From Nonomuraea glycinis (lineage in GTDB: Bacteria > Actinomycetota > Actinomycetes > Streptosporangiales > Streptosporangiaceae): a DNA stretch of 64,000 bases. Positions 26,141-33,956 of this stretch are shown here, piece by piece. A program made the position numbers and the translations under genes. The stretch is taken from the NCBI RefSeq assembly GCF_014646515.1, contig NZ_BMNK01000002.1:143964-207963 (forward strand), read 5' to 3'. How positions within the stretch are numbered: the stretch's first letter is position 1; each line of letters starts with the position of its first letter. The notes beneath the pieces were generated by a model. The model was not told the DNA's origin and searched no databases. It worked only from the letters and a program-made list of their open reading frames with translations.

Positions 26141-27509
26141 GAGGGCGGATGGCGTCGGGGTGCGGCATCGCACCATCTCCGACCAGCTCGGCGATCACGT
26201 TGAGCAGCGGGCCGAGGGCCAGCTCTCCGTCGCAGACGCCGGCCAGCGCGGCCTCCACCGTGCCCACCTCCCTGCTGCGCCGCAGGCCCGTCGTCTGGCG
26301 CAGCACGATCCGCATGGGGTCTTCGGCGCCGGGCAGTCCGACGCGCTCGTCGAGCAGCCCCTCCGCGGTGCGCAGCAGCGCCGAGTCGAGATCGGGGACG
26401 CGGTGCGCGGTCGTGATCGCGTCCAGCACGTCGTCGACGTAGTCGCCGACGGGAAGGGCGACCTTGTGGGTGAGCTGCTCCACGCGGACGACCGGGTCGA
26501 GCGTGCCCGAGTTGCGCATGGTGATCCAGCCGAAGCCGACCCCCTCCACCTTGTGCTCCTCGAACCAGGCCAGCCAGCGGTCGTAGTGCTCGGTGTAGCC
26601 GGCGGTGCCGTGCTCGGCGGCGTCCCTGAGCCAGAGCTCGACGTACTCGGCCGGGTCCTGGACGTCACGCTCGACCACCCAGGCGTCGCAGCCGCCGTCG
26701 CGCAGCCAGCCGCCGACGCGCTCGCGCCAGTCCTCGCCCTCGACGTGCAGCCAGCTGGCCAGGAAGTGGGCCTGGCCGTCGGGATTGAGGTGGCGGGGCG
26801 TGCGGCGTACGAGCTCGCGGCAGAAGTCGTCGCCCTCGGCTCCCGACTCGCGGTAGGTCAGCTCACCACCGGGCGAGATGACGAACGGCGGGTTGGCGAC
26901 GATCAGGTCGAACAGCTCGTCCGCCACCGGCTCGTACAGCGAGCCGGTGCGGGCCTCCACCCTCGTGACGCCGGACAGCCGCCAGCTGAGTCTGGCCAGC
27001 TCGATCGCCCGGGGGTTCACATCGGTCGCCGTGACGCGCTGCGCCCGCTCCGCCAGGGACAGCACCTGCACGCCGCAGCCGGTGCCGAGGTCGAGGGCGC
27101 GCTCGACCGGCCGGCGGGTGACGAGCTGGGCCAGGTTGGCCGACGCGCCGCCCGCGCCCACCACGTGATCGGGGCGCAGCGCCGGATCGCCGGGGCGCAC
27201 CTTGCGGTCGGAGACGACGTAGCCGTCCTGCTCCCAGGGCTGCAGGTGCACCTCCGCCCTGGCCCGCGTGCCCGTCAGCCGCACCAGGCCGGACTCCAGC
27301 ACCGCGGCGGGCAGGTCGCCCGCGTCCACCTCGACGCCGAGCCACCACAGCCGGATCAGCGCGGCCAGCGGGTCTCCGCCCGCCGTCGCGCGCAGGGCCG
27401 GGACCAGCTCCTCACGGGCCAGCGCCGAGGCCGCCACGTCGCCGAGCCGATCACGGACGCCGTCGATGGTGTAGCCGGTCTCCAGGAGATGATCGCGCAG
27501 TCGTTCCAC
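26112..27509 (-). CDS. SAM-dependent methyltransferase with NPPF motif (PrmC-like core, DUF7059-type N-terminus)
   Basis: 465 residues. An N-terminal region of about 140 residues precedes the Rossmann methyltransferase domain: motif I ALDLGTGCGVQVLSL, acidic ATDVNPRA, and the catalytic NPPF in LIVANPPFVISPGG. NPPF/Y motifs occur in enzymes that methylate planar amide or amino nitrogens (glutamine in release factors, adenine or guanine in RNA/DNA). A further C-terminal domain of about 200 residues is specific to the actinobacterial family. The substrate is not known. Confidence 0.88.
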   Translation of the reverse strand: MERLRDHLLETGYTIDGVRDRLGDVAASALAREELVPALRATAGGDPLAALIRLWWLGVEVDAGDLPAAVLESGLVRLTGTRARAEVHLQPWEQDGYVVSDRKVRPGDPALRPDHVVGAGGASANLAQLVTRRPVERALDLGTGCGVQVLSLAERAQRVTATDVNPRAIELARLSWRLSGVTRVEARTGSLYEPVADELFDLIVANPPFVISPGGELTYRESGAEGDDFCRELVRRTPRHLNPDGQAHFLASWLHVEGEDWRERVGGWLRDGGCDAWVVERDVQDPAEYVELWLRDAAEHGTAGYTEHYDRWLAWFEEHKVEGVGFGWITMRNSGTLDPVVRVEQLTHKVALPVGDYVDDVLDAITTAHRVPDLDSALLRTAEGLLDERVGLPGAEDPMRIVLRQTTGLRRSREVGTVEAALAGVCDGELALGPLLNVIAELVGDGAMPHPDAIRPLIAERYFLL

Positions 27510-27663
27510 GAGTCCATCCTTTCACCGCAGACCTCTACGCATGATCCGATACCCACAGTGATCATACTGTTACAGAGATACCCAAGCGTTCCGCAAGCGT
27601 CGGACAAGTGGGACGCGATACTTCTAAGGAGGTCGTACGCCGTTCGAAGAGGAGCGGACTCAC

Positions 27664-27966
27664 ATGCTCATTCCCTGCCTGGCCTGCGGGTCGCGCTTTC
27701 TGCCCGATGACTACTTCGGAGCCTGCTCGGACTACAACCGGGGGCTCGACCTGGTGTCGTGGACCTGCCCGGACTGCGGCAACCGCGATGATCTGCGCGT
27801 GCTGCCGGGCGAGCTCGGGTTCGGCTATCCGTCCCGGGGCCGGTTCGACGTGCTCGATCGCGTACGCGTGCCGGGGTTGCGCAGGCAGCGCGGCGAGCTC
27901 CGGCTGGACATCTCACTCGACAGCGCGAGCTGGCGGGTGCTCACGCGGGTCCGCCAGCCGGCCTGA
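27664..27966 (+). CDS. small zinc-ribbon-like protein
   Basis: 100 residues, GAGGAG about 9 nt before the ATG. Two CxxC pairs, C5-x2-C8 and TCPDCG near residue 35, could bind one zinc ion. The remainder (RFDVLDRVRVPGL, GELRLDISLDSASWRVL) looks like a small beta-rich domain. I do not recognise the family. It is monocistronic and convergent with a TetR regulator. A nucleic-acid or protein-binding role is only suggested by the zinc ribbon. Confidence 0.65.
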   Translation: MLIPCLACGSRFLPDDYFGACSDYNRGLDLVSWTCPDCGNRDDLRVLPGELGFGYPSRGRFDVLDRVRVPGLRRQRGELRLDISLDSASWRVLTRVRQPA

Positions 27967-27980
27967 GCGGTTCACGTGGC

Positions 27981-28021
27981 CTAGGCGGATCAAGTGGTCT
28001 AGGCAGGCATAGGCAGGTCTA
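27981..28021. repeat. short stop-codon-bearing repeats after the TetR gene
   Basis: CTAGGCGG/CTAGGCAGG units recur at 27981, 27999 and 28019, with a variant at 28010. On the minus strand each CTA gives TAG, the stop codon of the TetR gene (28019-28021), so the terminal CCTAG is repeated downstream at 18-20 bp intervals. Confidence 0.65.
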
Positions 28022-28633
28022 GGCGGAGGTCACGCGCAGGCTCTGCCAGGCCGCCGCGCCCAGGCCCTTGATCTCTTCCTCGGTCGGGGTGTGCGCCCCG
28101 GCGAACCACAGGCGGCACATCTCCTGCGCGGGGCCGAGCCACAGCACGTAGCACATGGTGGCGTGGACGGGCTGGAGGACGCCGTTCTTCATGTGCGGCT
28201 TCCACCAGTCGGAGACCTGGCGGAAGAAGCCGTGCCTGGCCTGGGCCACCTCGGCGCCGCCGGGCTCCTGCTTGCGCGGCGGGCGCTCGCTGATCAGCAG
28301 TCTGGCCCGCTCGGGGTGCTCACCGGCCCAGCGCATGTGGAAGGCGACGACCGCCTCGATGCCGTCGCGCGCCTCCTGGTGGCTGACCAGCTCGGCGACG
28401 AAGCGCTCCTGGTAGGACTCGAGGATCTCGGTGTAGAGCACGCCGAAGACGTGCTCCTTGCTGGCGAAGTGGTGGTAGAAACTACCGACGCTGACACCGC
28501 TCTCCTCACGGAGGCTGGCCAGGGTGGTGGCCGAGACCCCGTCCTGGCTGAAGCGGCGCAGGGCGCCCTCGATGATGCGAGTCCGTCCGTCGCGGCCGCT
28601 CTTGACACTCTTCACGTCATCATGGTGCTGCAC
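28019..28633 (-). CDS. TetR-family transcriptional regulator
   Basis: About 204 residues from the GTG at 28633 (AAGG 4 nt before); the frame is also open to a TTG at 28651 and a GTG at 28615. The N-terminal HTH is typical: RTRIIEGALRRFSQDGVSATTLASLREESGVSVGSFYHHFASKEHVF. The C-terminal ligand domain resembles the QacR/AcrR-like group. Its start overlaps the end of the GNAT gene upstream on the same strand, so the two are cotranscribed. Target and ligand are unknown. Confidence 0.88.
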   Translation of the reverse strand: MQHHDDVKSVKSGRDGRTRIIEGALRRFSQDGVSATTLASLREESGVSVGSFYHHFASKEHVFGVLYTEILESYQERFVAELVSHQEARDGIEAVVAFHMRWAGEHPERARLLISERPPRKQEPGGAEVAQARHGFFRQVSDWWKPHMKNGVLQPVHATMCYVLWLGPAQEMCRLWFAGAHTPTEEEIKGLGAAAWQSLRVTSA

Positions 28634-29132
28634 CAGAACCTTGTTCCGCAAATACTTCGCCCTGATGGATCATAGCCGTCACCTCCACACACCCTGAAGC
28701 GACCTTCATCTCGGCCCCGGGCCAGATCTTGCGGATCATCCTCAGCGCCCGCCGGTTCTCGCCGAGCACGTCCATGCCGACCGTGGTCGCGCCGCGCACC
28801 GTCGCCCTGAGCAGCAGCCTGCTGACCAGTTCGGGACCCAGTCCGAACCCCTGCCACCGATCCGTGACCACCACGGCGATCTCCACGTCGGCCACGCCGC
28901 CCCGGTAGCTCATGGCGTGGCCGATGATCTCACCCTCGCGCACGGCGACGAGCGCGTCCCTGCGCTCGCTGACCTCGATCAGCGCGCGCACCACGGCGGC
29001 GGCCGGGCGGCTGACCCCGGCGAAGAAGCGCAGGGTCTGCGTGTGCACGGAGAGTCCCGACAGGAAGCGACGGATCCCCTCCTCGTCGTCGGCTCTGGTC
29101 GGCCGGATGAGAGGCATCTGGGTTCCAAGCAT
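28620..29132 (-). CDS. GNAT-family N-acetyltransferase
   Basis: About 170 residues from the ATG at 29132 (GAAGG 9 nt before); in-frame ATGs at 29150 and 29171 fall in the divergent promoter and are less likely. IRPTRADDEEGIRRFL is the typical first helix, DVEIAVVVTDRWQGFGLGPELVSRLL is the acetyl-CoA-binding motif A (Q/RxxGxG/A variant QGFGLG). The partner substrate is unknown. It is divergent from an HxlR regulator and overlaps a downstream TetR gene. Confidence 0.82.
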   Translation of the reverse strand: MLGTQMPLIRPTRADDEEGIRRFLSGLSVHTQTLRFFAGVSRPAAAVVRALIEVSERRDALVAVREGEIIGHAMSYRGGVADVEIAVVVTDRWQGFGLGPELVSRLLLRATVRGATTVGMDVLGENRRALRMIRKIWPGAEMKVASGCVEVTAMIHQGEVFAEQGSGAAP

Positions 29133-29152
29133 GGACTCAGCCTTCACCATGC

Positions 29153-29184
29153 ACCTAAGTCTGTCAATCAAACTCAGGTATCAT
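29153..29184. promoter_or_regulatory. operator and -10 box of the HxlR gene
   Basis: ACCTAAGT (29153-29160) and ACTCAGGT (29172-29179) form an inverted repeat with one mismatch and an 11-nt centre. TATCAT (29179-29184) is a -10 box 6 nt before the ATG at 29191, so the mRNA is predicted leaderless and the operator sits in the -35/spacer region. Self-repression by the HxlR protein and control of the divergent GNAT gene are likely. Confidence 0.55.
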
Positions 29185-29190
29185 GTGTTC

Positions 29191-29658
29191 ATGAACGTGC
29201 CCCTCCGGGTTGAGCACTGCTCGATCGAGCGCACTCTGGACATCGTCGGAGAGAAGTGGACCTTTCTGGTGCTGCGCGAGGCGTTCGCCGGCGTCCGGCG
29301 GTTCGCCGACATACAGGCGATCATCGGCGCGCCGCGACAGGTCCTCAGCGCGCGGCTGACCCGGCTGGTGGACGAGGGCCTGCTCCGTAAGGTCCCCTAC
29401 CGCGAGCCCGGCCAGCGGCAGCGCGACGAATATCGGCTGACGGACAAGGGGCGTGACCTCTATCCCCTGCTCGTCGCCCTCATGCACTGGGGCGACCGAT
29501 ATCTCGCGGGCGAGGACGGCCCGCCCGTCCTGCTGAGCCATCGCGACTGCGGCGCCCCCATCGAGCAGCACTTCCGCTGCGCCGAAGGCCACGAGGTGGG
29601 CGGTCCCCGCGAGGTCACGGCCCGGCCCGGCCCCGGCTCGGGCCTCCCCACGACCTGA
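29191..29658 (+). CDS. HxlR-family winged-helix regulator
   Basis: 155 residues from the ATG at 29191. The HxlR pattern is clear: CSIERTLDIVGEKWTFLVLREAFAGVRRFADIQ near the start, including the conserved N-terminal cysteine (Cys9) that senses reactive electrophiles in several family members, then QVLSARLTRLVDEGLLRKVPY. A C-terminal Cys pair (HRDCGAP, FRCAEGH) extends beyond the core domain and may add redox or metal sensing. It is divergent from the GNAT-TetR pair. Confidence 0.9.
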   Translation: MNVPLRVEHCSIERTLDIVGEKWTFLVLREAFAGVRRFADIQAIIGAPRQVLSARLTRLVDEGLLRKVPYREPGQRQRDEYRLTDKGRDLYPLLVALMHWGDRYLAGEDGPPVLLSHRDCGAPIEQHFRCAEGHEVGGPREVTARPGPGSGLPTT

Positions 29659-29728
29659 GGCATCGGCCCTGGTGCCCAGCCTTGGAGGCGCGTGGAGAGG
29701 CATCGGTCCTGGTGCCTACCCTTGGAGG
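29657..29728. repeat. 40-bp tandem duplication between HxlR and SURF1 genes
   Basis: GAGGCATCGGYCCTGGTGCC followed by a CCTTGGAGG-ending stretch occurs at 29657 and again at 29697 (period 40). The first copy abuts the HxlR stop. A substitution in the second copy creates the TACCCT -10 box used by SURF1; the first copy has CAGCCT there. Confidence 0.8.
29717..29722 (+). promoter_or_regulatory. -10 box of leaderless SURF1 promoter
   Basis: TACCCT is 6 nt before the GTG at 29729. The GGAGG next to the GTG is too close to act as a ribosome-binding site, which supports leaderless initiation. Confidence 0.45.
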
Positions 29729-30523
29729 GTGTACCGGTTCCTGCTTACTCCGCGCTGGGTCGCGCTTCACCTCGTCGTGCTGCTCGTGATCCCCGCCTTC
29801 GTGTTCCTGGGCCGGTGGCAGTTCGGGCGCTTCGAGGAGCGCTCGGCCAACAGCGACCTGGTCACCGGCAACATCGAGAGCGCGCCGGTGCCGCTCGGCG
29901 AGCTCGCCCGGCCCGGACAGCCGGTCAAGGAGTCCGACCGGTTCCGGAAGGTCGTGGCGGCCGGCACCTACGACGCCCAGCACGCGCTGGTGGTGCGCCG
30001 GCGACCCCAGGACGGGCACAACGGGTTCTACGTGCTGACCCCGCTGGTGCTCGGCAGCGGGCAGGCCGTGCTGGTGAACCGGGGCTGGGTGAAGGCCGGC
30101 GCGACCGCCGACACGCCGCCCGAGGTGCCCGCCCCACCCTCTGGTGAGGTAACTGTCACCGGACGACTACGTCCAGGCGAGACCGAGGAGAACAGCGGGC
30201 TCAGGGACCGCCCTGGGCTGCCGCCCGGCCAGGTGCTGCTCATCGATCCCGGCAAGATCGGCGCGGCGTTGCCGTACCGGCTCGTGGGCGGCTACGTGGA
30301 GCTGGTCGAGCAGCGGCCGGAGAGCCCCGCCGCGCCCGCGCCGGTGCCCGCGCCCGACGTGGGGGCGGGCGGCGGGCTCAATCTCGCGTACGGCGTGCAG
30401 TGGTGGCTGTTCATCGGGATCGCGATCGGCGGCTGGGTGCTGCTGATCCGGCGTGAGCTGGCCGATCGCAAGGCCAAGGAGGACGCAGGCACACCCCTGG
30501 AGGCGGAAGTTTCTCCCCGTTAA
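29729..30523 (+). CDS. SURF1-family cytochrome oxidase assembly protein
   Basis: 264 residues from the GTG at 29729; an upstream in-frame GTG at 29672 falls in the repeat and gives an unlikely N-terminus. The first helix (WVALHLVVLLVIPAFVFLGRWQFGRFEER) contains the LGxWQ hallmark; a large extracytoplasmic domain (FRKVVAAGTYDAQHALVVRR, GFYVLTPL, VLVNRGWV) follows, and a second helix closes the protein. SURF1 helps insert heme a into cytochrome aa3 oxidase. No oxidase genes are nearby. Confidence 0.9.
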   Translation: MYRFLLTPRWVALHLVVLLVIPAFVFLGRWQFGRFEERSANSDLVTGNIESAPVPLGELARPGQPVKESDRFRKVVAAGTYDAQHALVVRRRPQDGHNGFYVLTPLVLGSGQAVLVNRGWVKAGATADTPPEVPAPPSGEVTVTGRLRPGETEENSGLRDRPGLPPGQVLLIDPGKIGAALPYRLVGGYVELVEQRPESPAAPAPVPAPDVGAGGGLNLAYGVQWWLFIGIAIGGWVLLIRRELADRKAKEDAGTPLEAEVSPR

Positions 30524-30526
30524 CGT
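30521..30526 (+). promoter_or_regulatory. -10 box of leaderless phosphatase promoter
   Basis: TAACGT overlaps the SURF1 stop codon and lies 6 nt before the ATG at 30533; no Shine-Dalgarno is present. Confidence 0.5.
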
Positions 30527-30532
30527 GGGTTC

Positions 30533-31276
30533 ATGAGTCGCCACATCAAGTTCACCAATATCCACAATTTTCGAGACGTCGGTGGATACGCCACCAAGGA
30601 CGGGCGCACCGTCAGGTGGCGGCGGCTCTACCGTGCCGACTCCCTCGGCCGGCTGTCCGGTCAGGACCTCGACACCTTCCGTGCGCTGCGCGTGAAGACG
30701 GTCATCGACCTGCGGCACGCCCATGAGGTGGCGGGATCGGGCCGGGTGCCCGAGGAGGACGGCCTGGCCTACCACAACCTGCCCGTCGAGGGCCGGCGCT
30801 GGAACAACGTCCCCTACGACGGCACGCCGCCGGTGGCGCGCTTCCTCGCCGACCGCTACCTGGAGGTGACGGAGGACGGCGTCGCGCACCTGCGCACCGC
30901 CGTGACCACCATCGCCCAGGCCGACTGCGCCCCCGTGGTCGTCCACTGCGCCGCAGGCAAGGACCGCACCGGCCTGCTCACGGCCATGATCCTGTCCCTG
31001 GTGGGCGTGGCCGAGGACGACATCGTGGCCGACTACGCGCTGACCGGACTGGCCACCGAGCGCTTCATCGCCGACTGGCGCCTCAGGCACCCCGACGCGC
31101 CCATGTGGGACGGCTTCGGGCTGGCGCCCGCCGAGACGATGCGGCTCTTCCTCGACGATCTGGCGAGCAGGCACGGCTCCGTCGAGGGATACGTCACCGA
31201 CGTGCTCGGCCTGGATGCCGCGGTCATCGGCGGGCTGCGCGAGCACCTTCTGACCGGACCGATCCCGGCCGAGTGA
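30533..31276 (+). CDS. tyrosine-type protein phosphatase
   Basis: 247 residues. NIHNFRDVGGYATKDG at the N-terminus and the active-site loop HCAAGKDRTG, with nucleophile Cys139 and Arg145 (CX5R), match the bacterial dual-specificity/PtpB-like phosphatases, which act on phosphotyrosine, other phosphoproteins or phosphoinositides. No secretion signal is present, so it acts in the cytoplasm. It starts 9 nt after the SURF1 stop but has its own predicted leaderless promoter. Confidence 0.9.
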   Translation: MSRHIKFTNIHNFRDVGGYATKDGRTVRWRRLYRADSLGRLSGQDLDTFRALRVKTVIDLRHAHEVAGSGRVPEEDGLAYHNLPVEGRRWNNVPYDGTPPVARFLADRYLEVTEDGVAHLRTAVTTIAQADCAPVVVHCAAGKDRTGLLTAMILSLVGVAEDDIVADYALTGLATERFIADWRLRHPDAPMWDGFGLAPAETMRLFLDDLASRHGSVEGYVTDVLGLDAAVIGGLREHLLTGPIPAE

Positions 31277-31332
31277 CCGGCTCGGAGACCCAACGGATAC
31301 GTCGCAGCTTGTTCGACGTTATCCCGCCGTCG

Positions 31333-31338
31333 TACGGT
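31333..31338 (+). promoter_or_regulatory. -10 box of leaderless amidohydrolase promoter
   Basis: TACGGT lies 7 nt before the GTG at 31346, with no Shine-Dalgarno. Confidence 0.5.
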
Positions 31339-31345
31339 TACCTGC

Positions 31346-32551
31346 GTGACTACGCCGCTGCTCCCCGACCCAGACCCGAGGCGGCGCGACTATGTGATCA
31401 TCTCGGCGGACGATCACTTGATCGAGCCCCCTGACCTTTTCGAGGACAGGCTGCCGGAGAAGTACGCCGATGTCGCGCCCAAGGTCGTCGAGACCGAGGC
31501 CGGTCACCAGGTATGGCGCTACGGAGGCGCCACCTACCCCTGCGCGGGCCTGGACGTGGGCGCGGGGCTGCCACGCGAGCAGTGGACGCTGGACCCGGTC
31601 AGGTTCGACAACATGCGCCCCGGCTGCCACGACATCGAGGCCCGCATCGAGGACATGGACGTGGCCGGCATCTGGGCCGCTCTGTGCTTCCCCGGCATGG
31701 TGGCCGGTCAGGCGGGCATGCCGTTCGCCAGGACCCGCGACCAGGAGCTCGGCCTGGCGCTGGTCAAGGCCTACAACGACTGGCACATCGACGTCTGGGC
31801 GGGCACCTACCCCGAGCGCATCATCGGCCTGCAGCTCCCCTGGCTGCCCGATCCCGACATCGCCGCCAAGGAGATCCGGGCCAACGCGGCGCGGGGCTTC
31901 AAGGCCGTGGTGTTCCCCGAGTTCCCGACGCGGCTGCGGCTGCCGTCGATCCACACCGGCCACTGGGACCCGTTCTTCGCCGCCTGCGAGGAGACCGGCA
32001 CCGTCGTGGCCCTGCACACCGGCGCGTCGAGCTGGTCGCCGGCGCCCTCGCCGGACACGCCCATCGAGGCGATCACCACGCTGATGCCGACCAGCGCCAT
32101 GTTCGCCTGTGCCGACTGGCTCTGGTCCGGACTGCCGCTACGCTTCCCCAACCTGCGCATCCTCATCGTGGAGGGCGGCGTGGGCTGGCTGCCGATGCTC
32201 GCCGAGCGGGCCGACTACGCGCTCGACCACCCGGTCGCGGGCGAGGCGGAGTGGGACGGCGGGATCAAGCCCAGCGAGGTGCTGCGCCGCAACTTCTTCT
32301 TCGGCACGCTCGACGACCACGCGCTGTCCGGCGTGCGGCTCGCGGTCGGCCTGGACCACGTCCTGCAGGAGAGCGGCTATCCGCACTCCGACTCGACCTG
32401 GCCCGACACCCAGCAGGCGGTCTCGCGCAATCTCGGCGCGCTGCCGCCCGCCGACATCGCCAGGGTGGCGTACGGCAACGCGGCCCGGCTGTTCGGGCAC
32501 CCGTTGCCGTCGCGCGCCTGGCTCAGGATGGAAGAGATCTATCCTTCCTGA
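31346..32551 (+). CDS. amidohydrolase family 2 (metal-dependent hydrolase/decarboxylase)
   Basis: 401 residues from a GTG. IISADDHLIEPPDLF provides a DxH-like first metal motif, ALHTGASSW the central His, and VGLDHVLQESGYPHSDSTWP the distal Asp region; LFGHPL closes the barrel. This group (PF04909) includes ACMSD-like decarboxylases and lignin-fragment hydrolases and is common near oxidoreductases for aromatic compounds. The substrate is not known. Its last 13 nt overlap the convergent DUF1232 gene. Confidence 0.88.
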   Translation: MTTPLLPDPDPRRRDYVIISADDHLIEPPDLFEDRLPEKYADVAPKVVETEAGHQVWRYGGATYPCAGLDVGAGLPREQWTLDPVRFDNMRPGCHDIEARIEDMDVAGIWAALCFPGMVAGQAGMPFARTRDQELGLALVKAYNDWHIDVWAGTYPERIIGLQLPWLPDPDIAAKEIRANAARGFKAVVFPEFPTRLRLPSIHTGHWDPFFAACEETGTVVALHTGASSWSPAPSPDTPIEAITTLMPTSAMFACADWLWSGLPLRFPNLRILIVEGGVGWLPMLAERADYALDHPVAGEAEWDGGIKPSEVLRRNFFFGTLDDHALSGVRLAVGLDHVLQESGYPHSDSTWPDTQQAVSRNLGALPPADIARVAYGNAARLFGHPLPSRAWLRMEEIYPS

Positions 32552-32898
32552 GGGATTCCTTCGACCCGGCCGGTGATGATCTGGCGTTCGTGGTCCACGT
32601 AGCGGCCGCTCTCACCGAGCAGCGAGGCCATGAGCCAGAGGAACACCCCGAAGTCGTCCGCGACCCCGATCAGGACGAGGAAGTCGGGGATGACGTCGAT
32701 CGGAGAGATCATGTAGACGACGCCGAGCGCCATCAGGCCGAGCTTGCCCTTGCCCAGGCCGGTGTACCGGCCGCGCATCACCGCGCCGATCATGCGCGGA
32801 ATCGCGCGCACTCGCGTCATCAGGCCCGGCGTGCCCGGCTTGGTGACCTCTTGGTAGGTGCGCCATGCCGCCGCCGCCCGTGCTGGTTTCGCCATCAT
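32539..32898 (-). CDS. DUF1232 (YkvA-family) small membrane protein
   Basis: 119 residues. The core MALGVVYMISPIDVIPDFLVLIGVADDFGVFLWL contains the family signature YxxSPIDxIPD and two hydrophobic segments. The function of the family is unknown. It overlaps the 3' end of the convergent amidohydrolase by 13 nt. An in-frame second Met (residue 2) is an equal start candidate. Confidence 0.88.
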   Translation of the reverse strand: MMAKPARAAAAWRTYQEVTKPGTPGLMTRVRAIPRMIGAVMRGRYTGLGKGKLGLMALGVVYMISPIDVIPDFLVLIGVADDFGVFLWLMASLLGESGRYVDHERQIITGRVEGIPQEG

Positions 32899-32954
32899 GT
32901 GATCCCCCTTACCCGGTCATCACGACATAACGTGTTACCCAGGGAGATTCGTTC

Positions 32955-33923
32955 CTAACGATCTTCCTTTACGGGGGCAAGGTCGCGGACCGCCTGGGTG
33001 ATGGAGACCTCGCCGCCAGGGATGGGGGCAAGAATCGGCGTATCGAGACCGTTGTCCACATATTTCTGGATCCTGGCCCGGCAGGTGGCCGCGTCGCCGT
33101 GCACCACCAGGGCGTCGACCACCTCGTCAGGGATGGCCCTCAGCGCCGCCTGACGGTCGCCTGCGGCCCACGCCTCGTGCAGGGGGCGCAACACCTCGGC
33201 CCGGCCCAGCCAGTCGTGGAAGGCGGCGTAGGCGGGCACGGTGAGATAACTGGCCAGCATCCACCTGGCCGTCTCGCGCACCTGGTCCGCGTCCTCGTTC
33301 ACGCAGACGAACAGGCGGGCGATCAACTCGGTGTCCGGCCCGATCTCCGCGCGGACCGTGCGCACGTCGTCCGGCGAGAGCCAGTTGGTGATCGCCCCGT
33401 CGGCCTCCTCGGCCGCCAGGCGCAGCATCCGCGGCCGGAGCGCGGCCAGCACGATCTTGGGCGGCACCTTCGGCGCCCGTTCCAGCTTGAAGCCCTTGAT
33501 CTCGAACGTCTCGTACGCCTGCGACACCTTCTCGCCGGCCAGCGCCGCCCGCAGGAAGCGCAGGGTGTCCCGGGTCCGCGCGTAGGGCTTGACGAACTCC
33601 ACCGCGTTCCAGCGCTCCACGATCGCCGGGGAGGACGAGCCGATGCCGAGCACGAACCGCTCGGGCGCGAGATCGGCCAGCGTGGCGGCGGACATCGCCA
33701 GCAGCGCGGGGCCACGGGTGGACACGGGCACGATGGCGCTGCCCAGCCTGACCCCGGGGGCCCACTGCGCGGCCAGGGCCAGCGGCGTGAGCCCGTCCGC
33801 GCCGTTGACCTCGGACGACCACACGTCGGTGTAGCCCAGTGCGGGCAACTCCGCGATCAACTCCTGCGACTGGGCGAGCGAACGGTCGTAGAAGGGGATC
33901 GTCATGCCCCAGTTCTGCGTCAT
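32955..33923 (-). CDS. LLM-class F420-dependent oxidoreductase
   Basis: 322 residues. The luciferase-like barrel is clear: ELPALGYTDVWSSEVNGADG, LGSAIVPVSTRGPALLAMSAATL, and ERFVLGIGSSSPAIVERWN, patterns typical of F420-dependent LLM enzymes. It lies 33 nt after a TetR gene on the same strand, with a palindrome in the gap. The TetR protein most likely controls it. Substrate unknown. Confidence 0.88.
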   Translation of the reverse strand: MTQNWGMTIPFYDRSLAQSQELIAELPALGYTDVWSSEVNGADGLTPLALAAQWAPGVRLGSAIVPVSTRGPALLAMSAATLADLAPERFVLGIGSSSPAIVERWNAVEFVKPYARTRDTLRFLRAALAGEKVSQAYETFEIKGFKLERAPKVPPKIVLAALRPRMLRLAAEEADGAITNWLSPDDVRTVRAEIGPDTELIARLFVCVNEDADQVRETARWMLASYLTVPAYAAFHDWLGRAEVLRPLHEAWAAGDRQAALRAIPDEVVDALVVHGDAATCRARIQKYVDNGLDTPILAPIPGGEVSITQAVRDLAPVKEDR

Positions 33924-33927
33924 GCCC

Positions 33928-33948
33928 CCGACCGTACCAACCGGTCGG
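33928..33948. promoter_or_regulatory. TetR-type operator between TetR and LLM genes
   Basis: CCGACCG (33928-33934) and CGGTCGG (33942-33948) form a perfect inverted repeat with a 7-nt centre, right before the LLM start codon. ACCGGTCGGT-like sequences are typical TetR-family targets. Confidence 0.55.
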
Positions 33949-33956
33949 TCGTCGTA

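Noticed and set aside
26125..26442. Leaderless gene starting at 26137 (TAGCGT, 6 nt, ATG)
   Set aside because: The frame is antisense to the methyltransferase and looks like a shadow; a single TANNNT match is expected by chance in places.
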